Assembly (NCBI RefSeq): GCF_036898095.1
Contig: NC_090768.1
Location: 49,481,547 to 49,545,546, forward strand
Direction: 5' to 3'
Length of the DNA stretch: 64,000 bases
Origin: Palaemon carinicauda
Lineage: Eukaryota > Arthropoda > Malacostraca > Decapoda > Palaemonidae
Of this stretch, positions 12,901 to 25,500 are shown one piece after another (the first letter of the stretch is position 1; the number at the start of each line of letters is the position of its first letter). Below the pieces are notes generated by a model, which saw only the letters and a list, made by a program, of their open reading frames with translations, did no database searches and had not been told where the DNA came from. The translations under genes were made by a program, and so were the position numbers.

Positions 12901-15900
12901 AGAGGGGAGCAACTAACGTCAACCTTGTCCCTTCGTGAGAGGCGAACTTCTGCAGTACCTTGTTGACAATCTTGAATGGTGGGAATGCGTAAAGATCCAG
13001 ATGTGACCAATCTAGGAGGAAGGCATCTATATGTATTGCTGCTGGGTCCGGGACTGGAGAGCAATAGATTGGAAGCCTCTTGGTCAGCGAGGTTGCAAAG
13101 AGATGTATGGTGGGTTGACCCCAAGTCGCCCAAAGTCTCTTGCACACATCCTTGTGGAGGGTCCATTCAATTGGAATTACTTGACCTTTCCGACTGAGAC
13201 AATCTGCTAGGACGTTCAAGTCGCCCTGGATGAACCTCGTTACTAGGGAGATGCCTCGATCTTTTGACCAGATGAGCAGGTCCCTTGCGACCTCGTACAA
13301 AGTCAGTGAGTGGGTACCTCCCTGTTTGTAAATGTACGCCAAGGCCGTGGTGTTGTCCGAGTTTACCTCCACCACCTTGCCTCGAAGGAGATTCTCGAAG
13401 CTTATCAAGACCAGATGAACCGCCAAAAGCTCCTTGCTGTTGATATGCATGCTCCTCTGACTCGAGTTCCACAGACCTGAGCATTCCCGACCGTCCAGCG
13501 TCGCGCCCCAGCCCAAGTCCGATGCGTCCGAGAAGAGAACGTGGTTGGGTATCTGAACTGCCAGAGGAAGACCCTCTCGTAGGCTGATATTGTCCTTCCA
13601 CCAAGTCAGACAAGACTTTATCTTTTCGGAAATCGGGATCGAGACCGCCTCTAGCGTCTTGTCCTTTTTCCAGTGAAAAGCCAGATGGAATTGAAGAGGA
13701 CGGAGGTGTAGCCTTCCTAGCGAGACAAATTGCTCCAGGGATGACAGCGTCCCTACCAGACTCATCCACAGCCTGACTGAGCAGCGTTCTTTCTTCAGCA
13801 TCTTCTGGATGGAGAGCAGGGCTTGATCTATTCTGGGGGCCGACGGAAAAGCCTGAAAAACTTGACTGTGAATCTCCATCCCTAAATACAGAATAGTTTG
13901 GGATGGGACCAGCTGTGACTTTTCCAAATTGACTAGGAGTCCCAATTCCTTGGCCAGATCTAGAGTCCAATTGAGATCCTTCAGACAGCGATGACTGGAA
14001 GAGGCTCTGAGAAGCCAGTCGTCCAAGTACAGGGAGGCTCTGATCTCCGATAGCTCGAAACTGGTACCCCACATTCCTGTAAACAAACCTCAGAAACGGT
14101 TGGGAATCCGGGTGTATAGGAATGTGGAAGTATGCCTCCTGAAGGTCGAGAGAGACCATCCAGTCGCCTTCCATAAATGCTGTCAAGACAGCCTGGTAGA
14201 CTTCATCGTGAAGTTTGTCTTGACAATGAACACATTGAGCGCACTTGCCTCTTACGTACTCCTGCAGTGAACATGGCTGCCAAATCATGGAGCCATCCCT
14301 GAGGGACTTGTCCCTGCAGAGAACGTGGCTGTCAGATCATTGGAGCCATCCCTGAAAGCCTTGTTTTTGCATGACATAATTGTACAGCAAAACTTCAAAG
14401 GCTCGAAAACAGCTGTGAAGTTGACCTGTAAAATCTTGGAGCGTCTCCTGGCCAGGCGCCAGGGAGAGTCTAAGAGATTTGAGAAGTCTATCTGGGCAGA
14501 GGCAGGAACTCCCAAGCCGAGAACTTCTCTCGTGTCATATCAGACTCTCGCTCTATAAGCCAGTATAAAAGAAGGGAAAGCAAAGGCTGTATCCCCCAAA
14601 CTCCTCCTGGTGATAAACCAGTCGCCTAGCAAACGTAAAGCTCTCTAGGAGAGCGAGAGAGCACTAGCTTATAAAACAACGGCTTCGAAGTAGCTAGGCC
14701 TAGTGTAAGCTCTGACGTTTAGGCGAACGAGGAGCAGCAGTTACAAAAAGATCCGGACAAAGATCCTTTTTAATCAGCATGATTTATTTAAAGTCCATAG
14801 AGGGCTAAGCAGCTTTAGGCTCCTCTCCGTCTGACAGAGTCCTCAAGGGAATATCAGTAGGAGGGGGAACAGCAACTTCCTCATCTAAAGGAACCTTGTC
14901 CGATAACAGCTGAGTCTCAAGCAAGGGAGAGACCTACCGTGGTGGCAATGCTTTACAAGCAGAGTCCACACGCACTGGTGCATTAGTAGCGGACCAGGAC
15001 GCAACGTCATGTAACTGCTTGACAGTCTGTGAACTGTCAACAACAACAGGTGCGAGAGACCAGGACGCAACGTCATGTAACTGCTTGACAGTCTGTGAAC
15101 TGTCAACAACAACAGGTGCGTGAGGACGCACAGCGTCCACTCGAGACTGCTTTGACCGCCTAGACTGAGCAGTCAAAACAACTCTAGAATGCGGAGGTTG
15201 ACGCACAGCGTCAAAACAAGTCAACTCCGATTGTTAGCGAACGTCCTGAACGTCAACAGGAGCATCAGCAAGTGGCCTAACGTCCAAATGTGGCTGAAAA
15301 TCCACACGAGACCGCATCGAGTGTGGTTCTAAACAACCTGACTGACGTGACTTAGCTACGCCAACGTCAACAGGACGCACAAAGGAACGTTAGGTTGGCT
15401 GAAAGCCAGGATCTCGATGAGATAAACGGCTAGGCTCAACGGACTAATCGGCAGAATAGTCTTCCATAAGGGAGGCAAGCTTATTCTGCATGTCTTGCCG
15501 TACAACCCATTTAGGATCAACGGAAATGGTTGCGGTAAGAGACGAGGGTAACGTCTGTGACCGCAACACTTTGCCAACAAAAAGACTCTCGGAGTCTGTG
15601 TTACGCTTTTGTTAGGCGGCGAGCAGTTATCCGATGACTGCATAGGGTCAGAGCTGTCCTAATGGCTGCAACCAGGACGCTGGACCTGTCCTGAAAGGAC
15701 CGACTTTCGCTTAAGGGCCTCGAAACCTTGTTTCAGGTTTCTTATGCGAAAAGCCTTCGGATGACGAGGAGAAAATTGTCTCTCTCGCCTTATGGTAGGG
15801 GAGATCTTGGTAAGATACACCCGATACCATAGAGGGAAACGTCTGTTCGCTGATCAAGGCCTCTCGAACCCATAAGTCGTACGACATTACTTCTCCCCTG

Positions 15901-18900
15901 GGCTTGGGAGCTTGCAAGAGGTCCCGGACTAGGTGAACGACAGGCACGAACAGACGAACCCTCGGACGCAACACTGTAACACTTTGCGCAATATCACTTT
16001 ATCAATGCGATTTTCTGTTTTGCACTTACTGTATTTCACTGAAATCGAAACTTTCACTGATTTCTACCTGAAGCACGCAATTCTACCCTCATCAAAAGGT
16101 AGTAAATGCGAAATCAGTCGTATAATGCAAGCACATTAATACCAGCAAAAAAACAGTAAACATATTTTAAGATAAAAAAATTCAGTGGTTGGGGAAGAGA
16201 ATAAACACTAGTTCATTCAAAACTACGTTTTCAATCTCTCACCGTACATTGCCTGGGGACGAGAATAAAACTAAAAACGTTTTATCCTTTCTCCCCGTAC
16301 AGAGACTAGGGACGAGAGTAACTCGAGAACAACGTTACCCGCTTGAACGGAACGTTTTCTCTCCTCTCTCTCCCTCCGTCTCTATCTCTCTCTCTCTCTT
16401 GATTTCGCACCTAAGAGAAGAGCCCAATTACGTTTCGTCAAAAAAACATGTTATTTGACCAAAGGAAAAAACTGAAAGGTTTTTCAATTAAAAAGTTCCT
16501 TTAAAATAGAATTTAAAACATTTAAGCTTTGAAAGAAGAATGAACAAAACGTCAGAATCGATTTACTCTTTCTGCAAAGTGAAACCGTGATACTCTCTCT
16601 CTCTATAACGATAGAGCGCAAACTGCGTAGCATAAATAAACTAAACGTTAGTTCATCTTTGAAAACAGTACGAAGACTATTCAAAGAAAATCTTTCATAA
16701 AATATTTATTAAAAATATTCATTTAAAAAGTTTTAAATCATTAGCTCTTTAAAAGCTATTTACGATTGAAAGGGCTCAACGTTGTTTAACTTCGGTTTCC
16801 AAGTTAGGACCGCCTACTCTCAGGAAAGGTCGCATATAAACAAAACATTAAAATTTATTTTTTATGTTTATTATAAATGGAAAGTTAATCGAAGAGGCCT
16901 AATAAAGGCGGTGAGATATAAAATATATAGAGGAAAATCTATAATTAATTTATAACGTGATAAGATAATTACTAAAAGCCTAAACACACTTCCGTCTAAG
17001 GGAAGGGTCGGCCATTTAAAAGTCAAAAGAAAGTCCATACTCTCTTTGTCACCAAAAATTAAATCTATCCAAAACGAGTTCAAGATTTAAGATGAAGATA
17101 AAACACCTGCACTGCGAAAGCTCAAACCAAAATGAAGTACTTCACCAAATATGTTGAGAAAACTCCAGGTTCTACAGCGAGTAAAAGTACGTCTTGTCGA
17201 CACGTCGACAGAGAAGAAATTGAGTCTTTGTTTACATCGAGAGAGTGGTATCTGGCCGACAGTTGGCGCTGGTGGGCACACCCGCAACCTGTATAGCGAT
17301 CGCTGGCGAGTTTTTACTGTTTTTTGTCTGTCGAGCAACAGAGTTGCAGCTATTATATATTCACCGGCTAAGTTAAATATTTAAAATTATAAACAATAAT
17401 GGATAGCCAGGTGGGTTTAGAAAAGCTTTTTGCTCAGAGTAGACAGTGGACTTTCTATAAGCGCTCAGCCAAAACATGAGGGGGTCCTGGAATGGCCAAT
17501 GGAAGTATGGCTGTCTGAGCAGATCTTTCCTGAGTGGCAAAGATTCCAGCTTATCTGCTAGAAGAAGAAATACACTGTACACCAAACCCATTCCCTCTGG
17601 AGCCAGAATTAAGCTATGAAGATCATCCTTGCTTTCAGCAAAGCCTTGAATTTGTTTACTACTTTTCTGAACTTGGTGAATGGGAGAAAGTCGTACTTGA
17701 GATTTGACTAGTCTTGGATTATGACATCTACTGCATGTTCTCAGAGGATTCAGAACTGGGGAACAGGAGACATCCAGCCTTGGGTTGAAGGTGGTGGTGA
17801 ATATGACAATGGTGGGTTGACCCAAAAAATAATGATACACTCAAGGTTGCAAGGACCTTTCTCTGGGCAAGACCTAATTTTTCTTGCTCAGTTGATCCAC
17901 TAGTACATTAATTTTCCCCAGGACAAATGTTGGCACAAGAGTAACATTCCTTGACTCCATCCACTACATGAGTTTTGGAGCAAGAATGAAGAGGGACATT
18001 AGATTTTTCCCCCCTGAGTTGCTAATATGAGTGCTGTTGTGTTGTTGGAATAGAGGGCCATAATCTTTCCTATCACTCATTCTTCCACTAGAATCAGGTC
18101 CTTTAAGATCACTGTACTAAAAGACCTAGGCAGCTGATATGCAGCTCTACCTCTTTGTTCCAAGGTGCAATTCTGCTATTATAGTGCCCCAGCCTTCAAC
18201 CGATGCATCTGAATACTGTGAGAGATCGGAATTCCTGACATCAAGGCTGCAGCATGACAGACGGTAGTCCTTGTTGATCCACTACATGACCACTTGATCT
18301 AGAATGGGAAAGGATGGGCCAAGAACCAAATCAAAAGCTGGGGTTCTGTCCTATTATTCCTTTAGGTGGAATTGGAGAGGTTGCATCCTAAGATGCAAAT
18401 ATAGCACAAACTTCTCCGAAGAGACCATGGTACCCAAAAGACTCATTCACTTGCTACAAACAGGGATCTACTCTCCTACCAGATAAAGAAGTCTGAAAAC
18501 TATCTAAATCAATCATCATCTCTAAATAAGGTATCAAATGAGTTGAGTAAGTTTAGACTTTATAGTGTTGACCAGAATATTCAAATTGGTAAAAAGGGTC
18601 AAAATAAGTTCCTTGACCCTCTGGCTCATGATAAGGATTTTTAAAGAATTAAGCAGTTGTCTAGGTACAAAAGACCTCATACATTATGTACCATACATGT
18701 GGACACATTTCCTGACTGGATCCATGATAATTGTGAAGACTTGAGGGACTTTGCTTAGGCTGAATTATAGAACTCTTAATTGGTCGTCCTTTTCCTTGTG
18801 GACAAATATTCGGTGCTTTCTTGAATCCGGGTAGATAATGACATGAAAGTGTATACCCAACAGACCTATGGAGAATCTATAGTAGTTTCTTTACAGTCGA

Positions 18901-19479
18901 GTTATACTCTTAAGACAAAAAACCCATGAAAATTAAAACCTTGAGATTTGGAGATGTCCCAGACCACTGTCCAGCCTCTGATACCTAAGGCCCTACAAAC
19001 AAAAGATTCTCCACCTAAAGCTGAAGTCTCACAGACTTGTCTGAAAACAAATATGAAAATATCTAACTTCAATTACAAAACCTGGGAAAGAGATGCACAT
19101 GCCTGCACTGCTTGAAGGGGCAAAAATTAAAGAAGGCATTCACGTACTCCATAGAAAATGTGAACAGGAGAATAATGAAAAAAGAGCAAGAAGATCAGTT
19201 AGACGTAATAATCCACAACTTAAACTATCTCCTGATAATGTGTTTCCACAATGTGGAAGTGTGTGTGGATCTAGAATTGGACTAGTTTCTCATCTGAGAA
19301 CTCAATAAGGTCTTTGAAACATTAATACTTGATATTGAGTAACAGCTATGATGATGGGTAGGTTAAGAGTTAACCCACCCTAGGGCAGCGAGTATTCGCG
19401 GATTCTCACTTTTCGTGTTTGTTTCTGTTACCTAACCCCTGTAAATAAGAAGGGCTGGATCTATCTATCTATCTATCTA

Positions 19480-19563
<84 letters not shown>

Positions 19564-22500
19564 AAATAAAACAACTGTGACTTCTGGTAGTGAAAAGGTG
19601 CAAATGCCTGGGAGGGCTGGTTAAGAGACAGGAAATTCATAGTTTTAAATTTTTCTTATTAATACTTAGCACTTTACATACAAAGGATTCATTGTAATAT
19701 ACGATAAGTTGAATTCCAAAAACTGAGGATAGTTCTTACGCACAGGTTGGCGTTAGTAGTAAGCACATTATGTAAAATATGAGCCAGAGCACTAATGTCA
19801 AAGACATCTGAGAGTAGATATCACACAACATTGAGTACGAGTACAGAATTTTTTTTTTACTTTTATGAGTCCATTGACCTTATTTTCTAGAAAAAATATA
19901 TAGCAAGTTCTTGGGTTATAATGGAAATCTATTCCTATGACATGTAACAAACTCTCACGTAATTTGGATCACTCCTAAATACATAAACACCAAAGTCACT
20001 CTCACCTATGCTAATGTAGCAGTTAAGTCAAAAGCTAGGACATAAAAACACAACACACTATGACAGGAAAACATAACTAGCACTAAAAAAAAAAACATTC
20101 ACAGGACATAAATATTTGGTAATAAAATCAAACTTTAAAAAAAAAATGTAAAATTCCCTGCCATTTCTCCAGTAGTTGTCTTGTACACTAATGGCTTTTG
20201 TATGTAATAGACTTGGGAGCATTAATTAAGAGCAGAAAGTTATGGGGAAAAGTTACCAGAAAAGCAAAGAGAATACAACAATCCAGAACAGCATACCAAT
20301 GGGAACTGAGGGATGTTCATACGCTGTTTTCCTCACTCAGGCACCGCATTATTCGAGGTTTTTTTTTTTTTTTTTTCATAAAAAAAACTATTCTGCCACA
20401 CACGAAAACTATTCCACCCATTCATGTTTTCAACACAAACGTAAAAAATTTAAATATACTGTATTTATGGGAGATGCGTCACATCTACGAAACGTAAGTT
20501 GAAATCGTAATCCCAGATTTCCTGGGAGAAAATAATGTTACCTAGATACTAACATATTTGTCTGATAACAATTGACAAATTTTAATTTAAAGTGTGTAAT
20601 TGATAAGAAGTATCATGATAAAATAATATTAATATTCATTGAGTTACTAAAAGTTATCAAAGAAAAAGATAGGTTTATACAATAACATTAAAGAAGCAGG
20701 TGCATATGGCACATATCTAGACAAAAATAAAAGTGTAAGCTATGCAATTCTCCTTACATAACTAGAAATTTCTTGCACAGCGGTAGAATGATACAAACTG
20801 GTAGCAATATCAAGCAGCATATAATTGCAATAGTAAACTAATAAACTAATACTTTGTCTTAAGCACCCACTTTAACATTCACCAAGGTTAAGGCATTAGT
20901 AAAACCAAATTTTGTAGTGAATTTGTGCTTAAACTATCACAGAGTAGTCTATAGACTATAAAATCATTGCTATCCATGCAGACCGTAGGGCATGCTAAGG
21001 TAAACCTAACAGACCTCCAGTCTGCGCTCTTCTTCTTGGCGTTCATTCTTCATTGTGCCCCAACAGAATTATCCTTTTTGCAAGGTGAATGATACGCTAT
21101 ATTAAGCTGCAGGCTGAAAACAAAATTTACTCATATAGAAAGCAGAACCTGTTTTAATAACAGGAGCAAACTTGAATACAGTATTGCACAGCATAAAAAG
21201 GAATGAGTAAAGACTTACAGTAATAACATTAGAAATTTTAAAACATTAACAGATTTTATGTAATATGTAACATGTATAAATGTTCACCACATTGCATATT
21301 TTACGTATTCTTTTTTTAGCTGTAAATTGATTCTGTTTCAAAAGTTTATGATCTTGAAGAAGGATAATTCTTATAAAAAACCTGATTAGTCCAAACGCTG
21401 AAAAAAAAACATACATAAAATGAGGAAATGGGATTTAAAGGGCAGAAACAGAAGAAAAGATTACAATAATCCCTCAGTAATGTTTCTCAGGCCTGTTGAT
21501 TTATTATCTTGATAATACCTTTCAATTTGGATTTCATGTTTCTTACAAAATACAGTACCTGAAAAAAATATTTACCGTGAAGTTTAGATTACAAAGTAAT
21601 GCCCATGAATTTTTACCTAGTCAGGTGTTCATTAAGTTTACATATTAAGATATTTTAGTGAATCACCACGTTTTGAATAATGGCAGATAGGATCACATAC
21701 GTAAATTTTAAAACAAAACAAAACGACAAATTTTTTTAGCAATTTGTATTTTTCAAGACCATACAAAGCAGACTCCTTAAATAGGAGTAAGACTTCAGCG
21801 AAGCTAGAACCAGCCATTAAACTTTTAAAGAGTTTAACACAGTAGGCTGTTGGTTGGTGGGGAAGCCCCGCTCACTCTACAGGTAGCACTCAGCTTCACT
21901 CTGACCTTTGCCCTAGGACTAGTGGGGTGGTTGAGGTAGGCAGTACAACTTATAGGTCTCCGGTTTGTATGGTCAGGTAAAATACAAATTGATTTATTCC
22001 TATACATAATACAACCCTTGGACCTTTATTAGGAGATTTATACAGGAGGAGGTGTGAAAGTCCTTATTCTGTACTGTATAACCAAACTGGCTGGTTTTCT
22101 GATCCAGGACTTGACATTGTACTTTGGTCATGTAAAGGAGTGAAAGTCATGACTCTTGTTCAACCTCTTAACTACCTGTTGGGCTAGGCCTTCACCATGT
22201 GAAGTGGACGGTATTATTAGACTCTCAGTCCTATAGATTGTATGTCCAATGTATTGCATTTATAAGATTGATGGAAATGCATATATTTCTCCATCCTTCC
22301 CCTTCATGAAAATGTATGGGGAAGATATTTCGATACAAGCTAATATAGATAAAAAGTGCTCTATTCGGTAGCTTACCTGCATTGCTCGCCTGTTCGAACT
22401 CCATAACGGCACAGCTGCTAAGACCTCAAGAAAGGGGAGTAAGAAAGGAAAAAGGGCCAGAAACACTCTTACCTTTCACTCTTGGGCTTACACCACGACA

Positions 22501-25500
22501 GCTATTTTAAGCATGATGTTTCTTGTTCAATGAGGGAGCTAGGTTTACTACACAACCTGTTGAGCAGCTACCACAGGTCTCAAGGAGAATGTGTCCAGGG
22601 ACTTCTGGGTATACTCCGCAGGTAGAGGGCAGTAAAGGTCGTCTAGAATCCCCAGACTCCTGCCTTCAGCACTTGTGACATGGACAGATTCCTCTTGAAG
22701 GCGAGAATGGAACCGTTTCTTTTGACTTCGTGAGCTTGGACTTTCGAAATACTGCTCACGGTTCCCTCTAAGGAAAGGTAGACACATTTAATGGTTTTAC
22801 CAAGCCAGGAGGAGATAAGTGTTCTTGGAAATCAATTTCTTCACCCTACCATTGCCAAGGAAAAGCCTTTTGTGCTCTGGTCTAAAGCGCTGGGTTCTCT
22901 TGAGGTAGCTTCTCGGCATCCTTATAGGACAGAGAAGCAAGTCATCTGGATTGCTTGCAACATCTTTAAGGGAAGAGATGAAGAAGGATTTGAACCTTTG
23001 GTCGTGGGTTGCTGGGTTTTTTGTCTTTGTCATGAACTCACACACAAAGGATAACAAAACCTTCCATCCCTTGGAATGACTAATTGCATACGAGATGCCA
23101 TTAAGTTTGCCAACCTTATTAGTTGAAGCAAGTGCCAACAAAAACATGACAAATTTGGAAGTACAGTAATTTGTTTTTTTCCTAACGATATAAACGTCTA
23201 GCTATTTATAGGAGATACTGTATTACTTTGGGCAAAACTGAAAGATGAGCCATTAGACTTTTAGTGAAAATTAACCACCCAACACTCACTCACACACCTG
23301 GGCAGTGAACCCACTTTGCTTGGAAGTAGGACTTCAAGGGGGACTAGTGCTGGTGGGCCAATTTGTATAAATAGCTACAGGTTTGTATCGTTAGGAAAAA
23401 TACAAATTACTGTACTTCCAAATTTGTCATATGTTCCGTCACTATTTATAGGGGATGACATACCCTTTAGGAGGGTGGAAGTCCATGCCAATTGGATTTT
23501 TGGCTTTTGAGCCCGGGGTTTTCCCCTTTATGTATTTTGCACATAATTGATGGAAACCCTACACCTCGCTAAGAACATGCTATGCATGGTCCACGGCCTA
23601 CACAAGCTGTGTACTCGTGATACTAGAAATGTGAATTTCTAGGTAGGAGTTCTTCCGAGTCATAGGAATCTTCAGAGATTACCAAGGGCCAGCTCCTTTG
23701 TGGATCCCTTCGCATAGGAGCTCGATGGAACTGGATTCTTGGTCAGTAGAGGGAGAGATTGTGTGAACGGGACACGATAACCTGAATGAATCACGGAGAC
23801 TGTTCAGGGTTCGTCGAGCTGCAGCCATCTCTGCCAGCAGCTATGCAGGCATCCTCCCACTGGTAGACAAGTGAGAGGATTGCCCGTCTTAACGATTGTG
23901 GCCTCGCCCTCCCCCAACCAAGAACTCTTCCCTCCACCCGAAGACTTGGAACCTTTCCACCCTTTGGCTGAAAAGGGCTTCTTAGACACCTTTGTAGCCA
24001 ATGTAGCTGCTGTCCTGTCTTCTGTGGTTTCGGCTGTTGTTGTTTCTTCTGCGGAGGAGGTGGTTTATATGGACGAGATGTCATCGCCTTATGAAGAAGG
24101 GAGTGCTGGTTGGACTTCCTCCATTTCTCCACAGCCCATTCAATGTCTTCTGGTCTGAACAGGGAGAAACCATCCACAGATGAGTTCCTCAGTTTCGTAA
24201 TCTCGTTCTATGGGACCTGACGATGGAACCCTTCTATTATCATGTCCCTTCACCGCAGGATCGTGTTGGCCCACAAGTTCACAACTTGCTGGAAAAGGAA
24301 CTCGATGGTTTGAGTTCCCGAGAATAGAAAGGTTTCCATCCCCTTTCTCAAATTCTCCTTGGATCAGTCCTCGGTCTTCAGGAAATGTGTCCGAAGCCGA
24401 GGATGAAACCTGAAAGAGGCTCATTGAAAACCTCGTAATACTTCCTCTGCTGCACAAACGGCAGCAGAAGAAAATTAGAGGATGAGCCAGCCCAGAGCGA
24501 ACTGGAGGTGCTAGCAATCTGGGAGAACGCCTTCCAACAGGTACTCATCAGACCTTAGACCAGAGAAAGGCTGCACTGGTCTTAGCGGGCTTCTGGGTGC
24601 TATAGACATGGTCCAAGACCGTGTCTTTGCCCTGTTCAGGGGCCCTCACCGGGTCAGATAACTCATTGATGGTCCTCATGCAGGCCAAAACCTGCCAGAA
24701 GGTGTGGTCCAACTCCTTCCGTTCTGCCTCCGATAGCTTCGGATTAGCAGCTCTAGGAAGATGGTCATCATCATTATTGAAGTCATCCACCAACGAGACA
24801 TCATCTCGAGGTGGATCGAGGTTGTCCCTTGCACAATGGATGTCGCTTGCTGACACCCCTGCAGGGTTCGGAGATGGTCGTTTAGGTTCTTCCTGGGAAA
24901 GTCTTCATACCCTTGCCGATGACTTGGGTAGAGTCTTGGCATCCTTCAACTCCTTCCGTGAAGGAATTAATTTCTCCAGGAGTGAAGGTCGTCACCAATC
25001 ATGCGTTCGTGTCTCTCCTGCTGAGAGAGAGATGTTCTCTCATACGGGTTTGGAGACTGATCGCTGTTCCGGTGGAACCACCTCGATGGGAGAGGGGCGG
25101 AAAACACTCACCAAAGACTCTTCCCTGGGAGGGAGAAACTCTTGGCTTGCGAGACAAGAGAGAAAGCCTACTCATGGAGGAGTGGACACGACAATGCTGA
25201 GCCTCCGCTTCGAAGTCCGTACCGGTGTCAGCTTGATTCTGGATGAGTCCTGCTGTTCAGCTACTCCTCGTTTACTCTTCAGGGGAGAGATGGAAGGTGC
25301 CAGGGGCTCTTGAGGAGGAAGAACCGTGGATATACACCTAGTGTCAGCTGGAGGAGGGGATGACTTTTCCAGCGGAATTCTAGGAGTACTGGGTGGTCGA
25401 AGAGGTGGAATTCCTCCCATTAAAGACTGGTGGACTGCTCTAACCAGGGCGCTGAACCACAGTTCTTTGTCCAATGCGGCGCTGGCTAAAAGGTCCCTTG

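Larger units (their letters stand above)
10352..17388 (-). mobile_element. DIRS-type retrotransposon, element 1 (complete ends)
   Basis: About 7.04 kb, coding on the minus strand. It has inverted terminal repeats at 10352-10546 and 17211-17388, and an internal complementary region at 10591-10686. There, 53 bases are a perfect reverse complement of the 3' edge and the next 43 match the reverse complement of the 5' edge with one base difference. The internal order is leader, gag-like region, RT/RNase H, tyrosine recombinase, the standard DIRS order. There is no integrase gene, LTR or obvious target duplication. RT is split by a frameshift and gag is degraded, so the copy is probably defective. 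DIRS elements replicate through a circular DNA that the recombinase integrates. Confidence 0.93.

Noticed and set aside
13167..14288. 373-codon frame overlapping the RT/RNase H gene of element 1
   Set aside because: Only its first about 60 codons (14110-14288) are real RT; the rest is a shadow of the main pol frame.
21000..21115. Possible alternative first exon of the START gene (minus strand, short E/R-rich peptide ending at a stop)
   Set aside because: The donor would be weak (GTCTGT), an upstream stop is present and the five-codon exon at 34957 fits better.
24621..25313. 230-codon plus-strand frame
   Set aside because: It lies antisense to the gag segments of element B, which align in order on the minus strand. 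It has no domain and is serine-rich by base composition.
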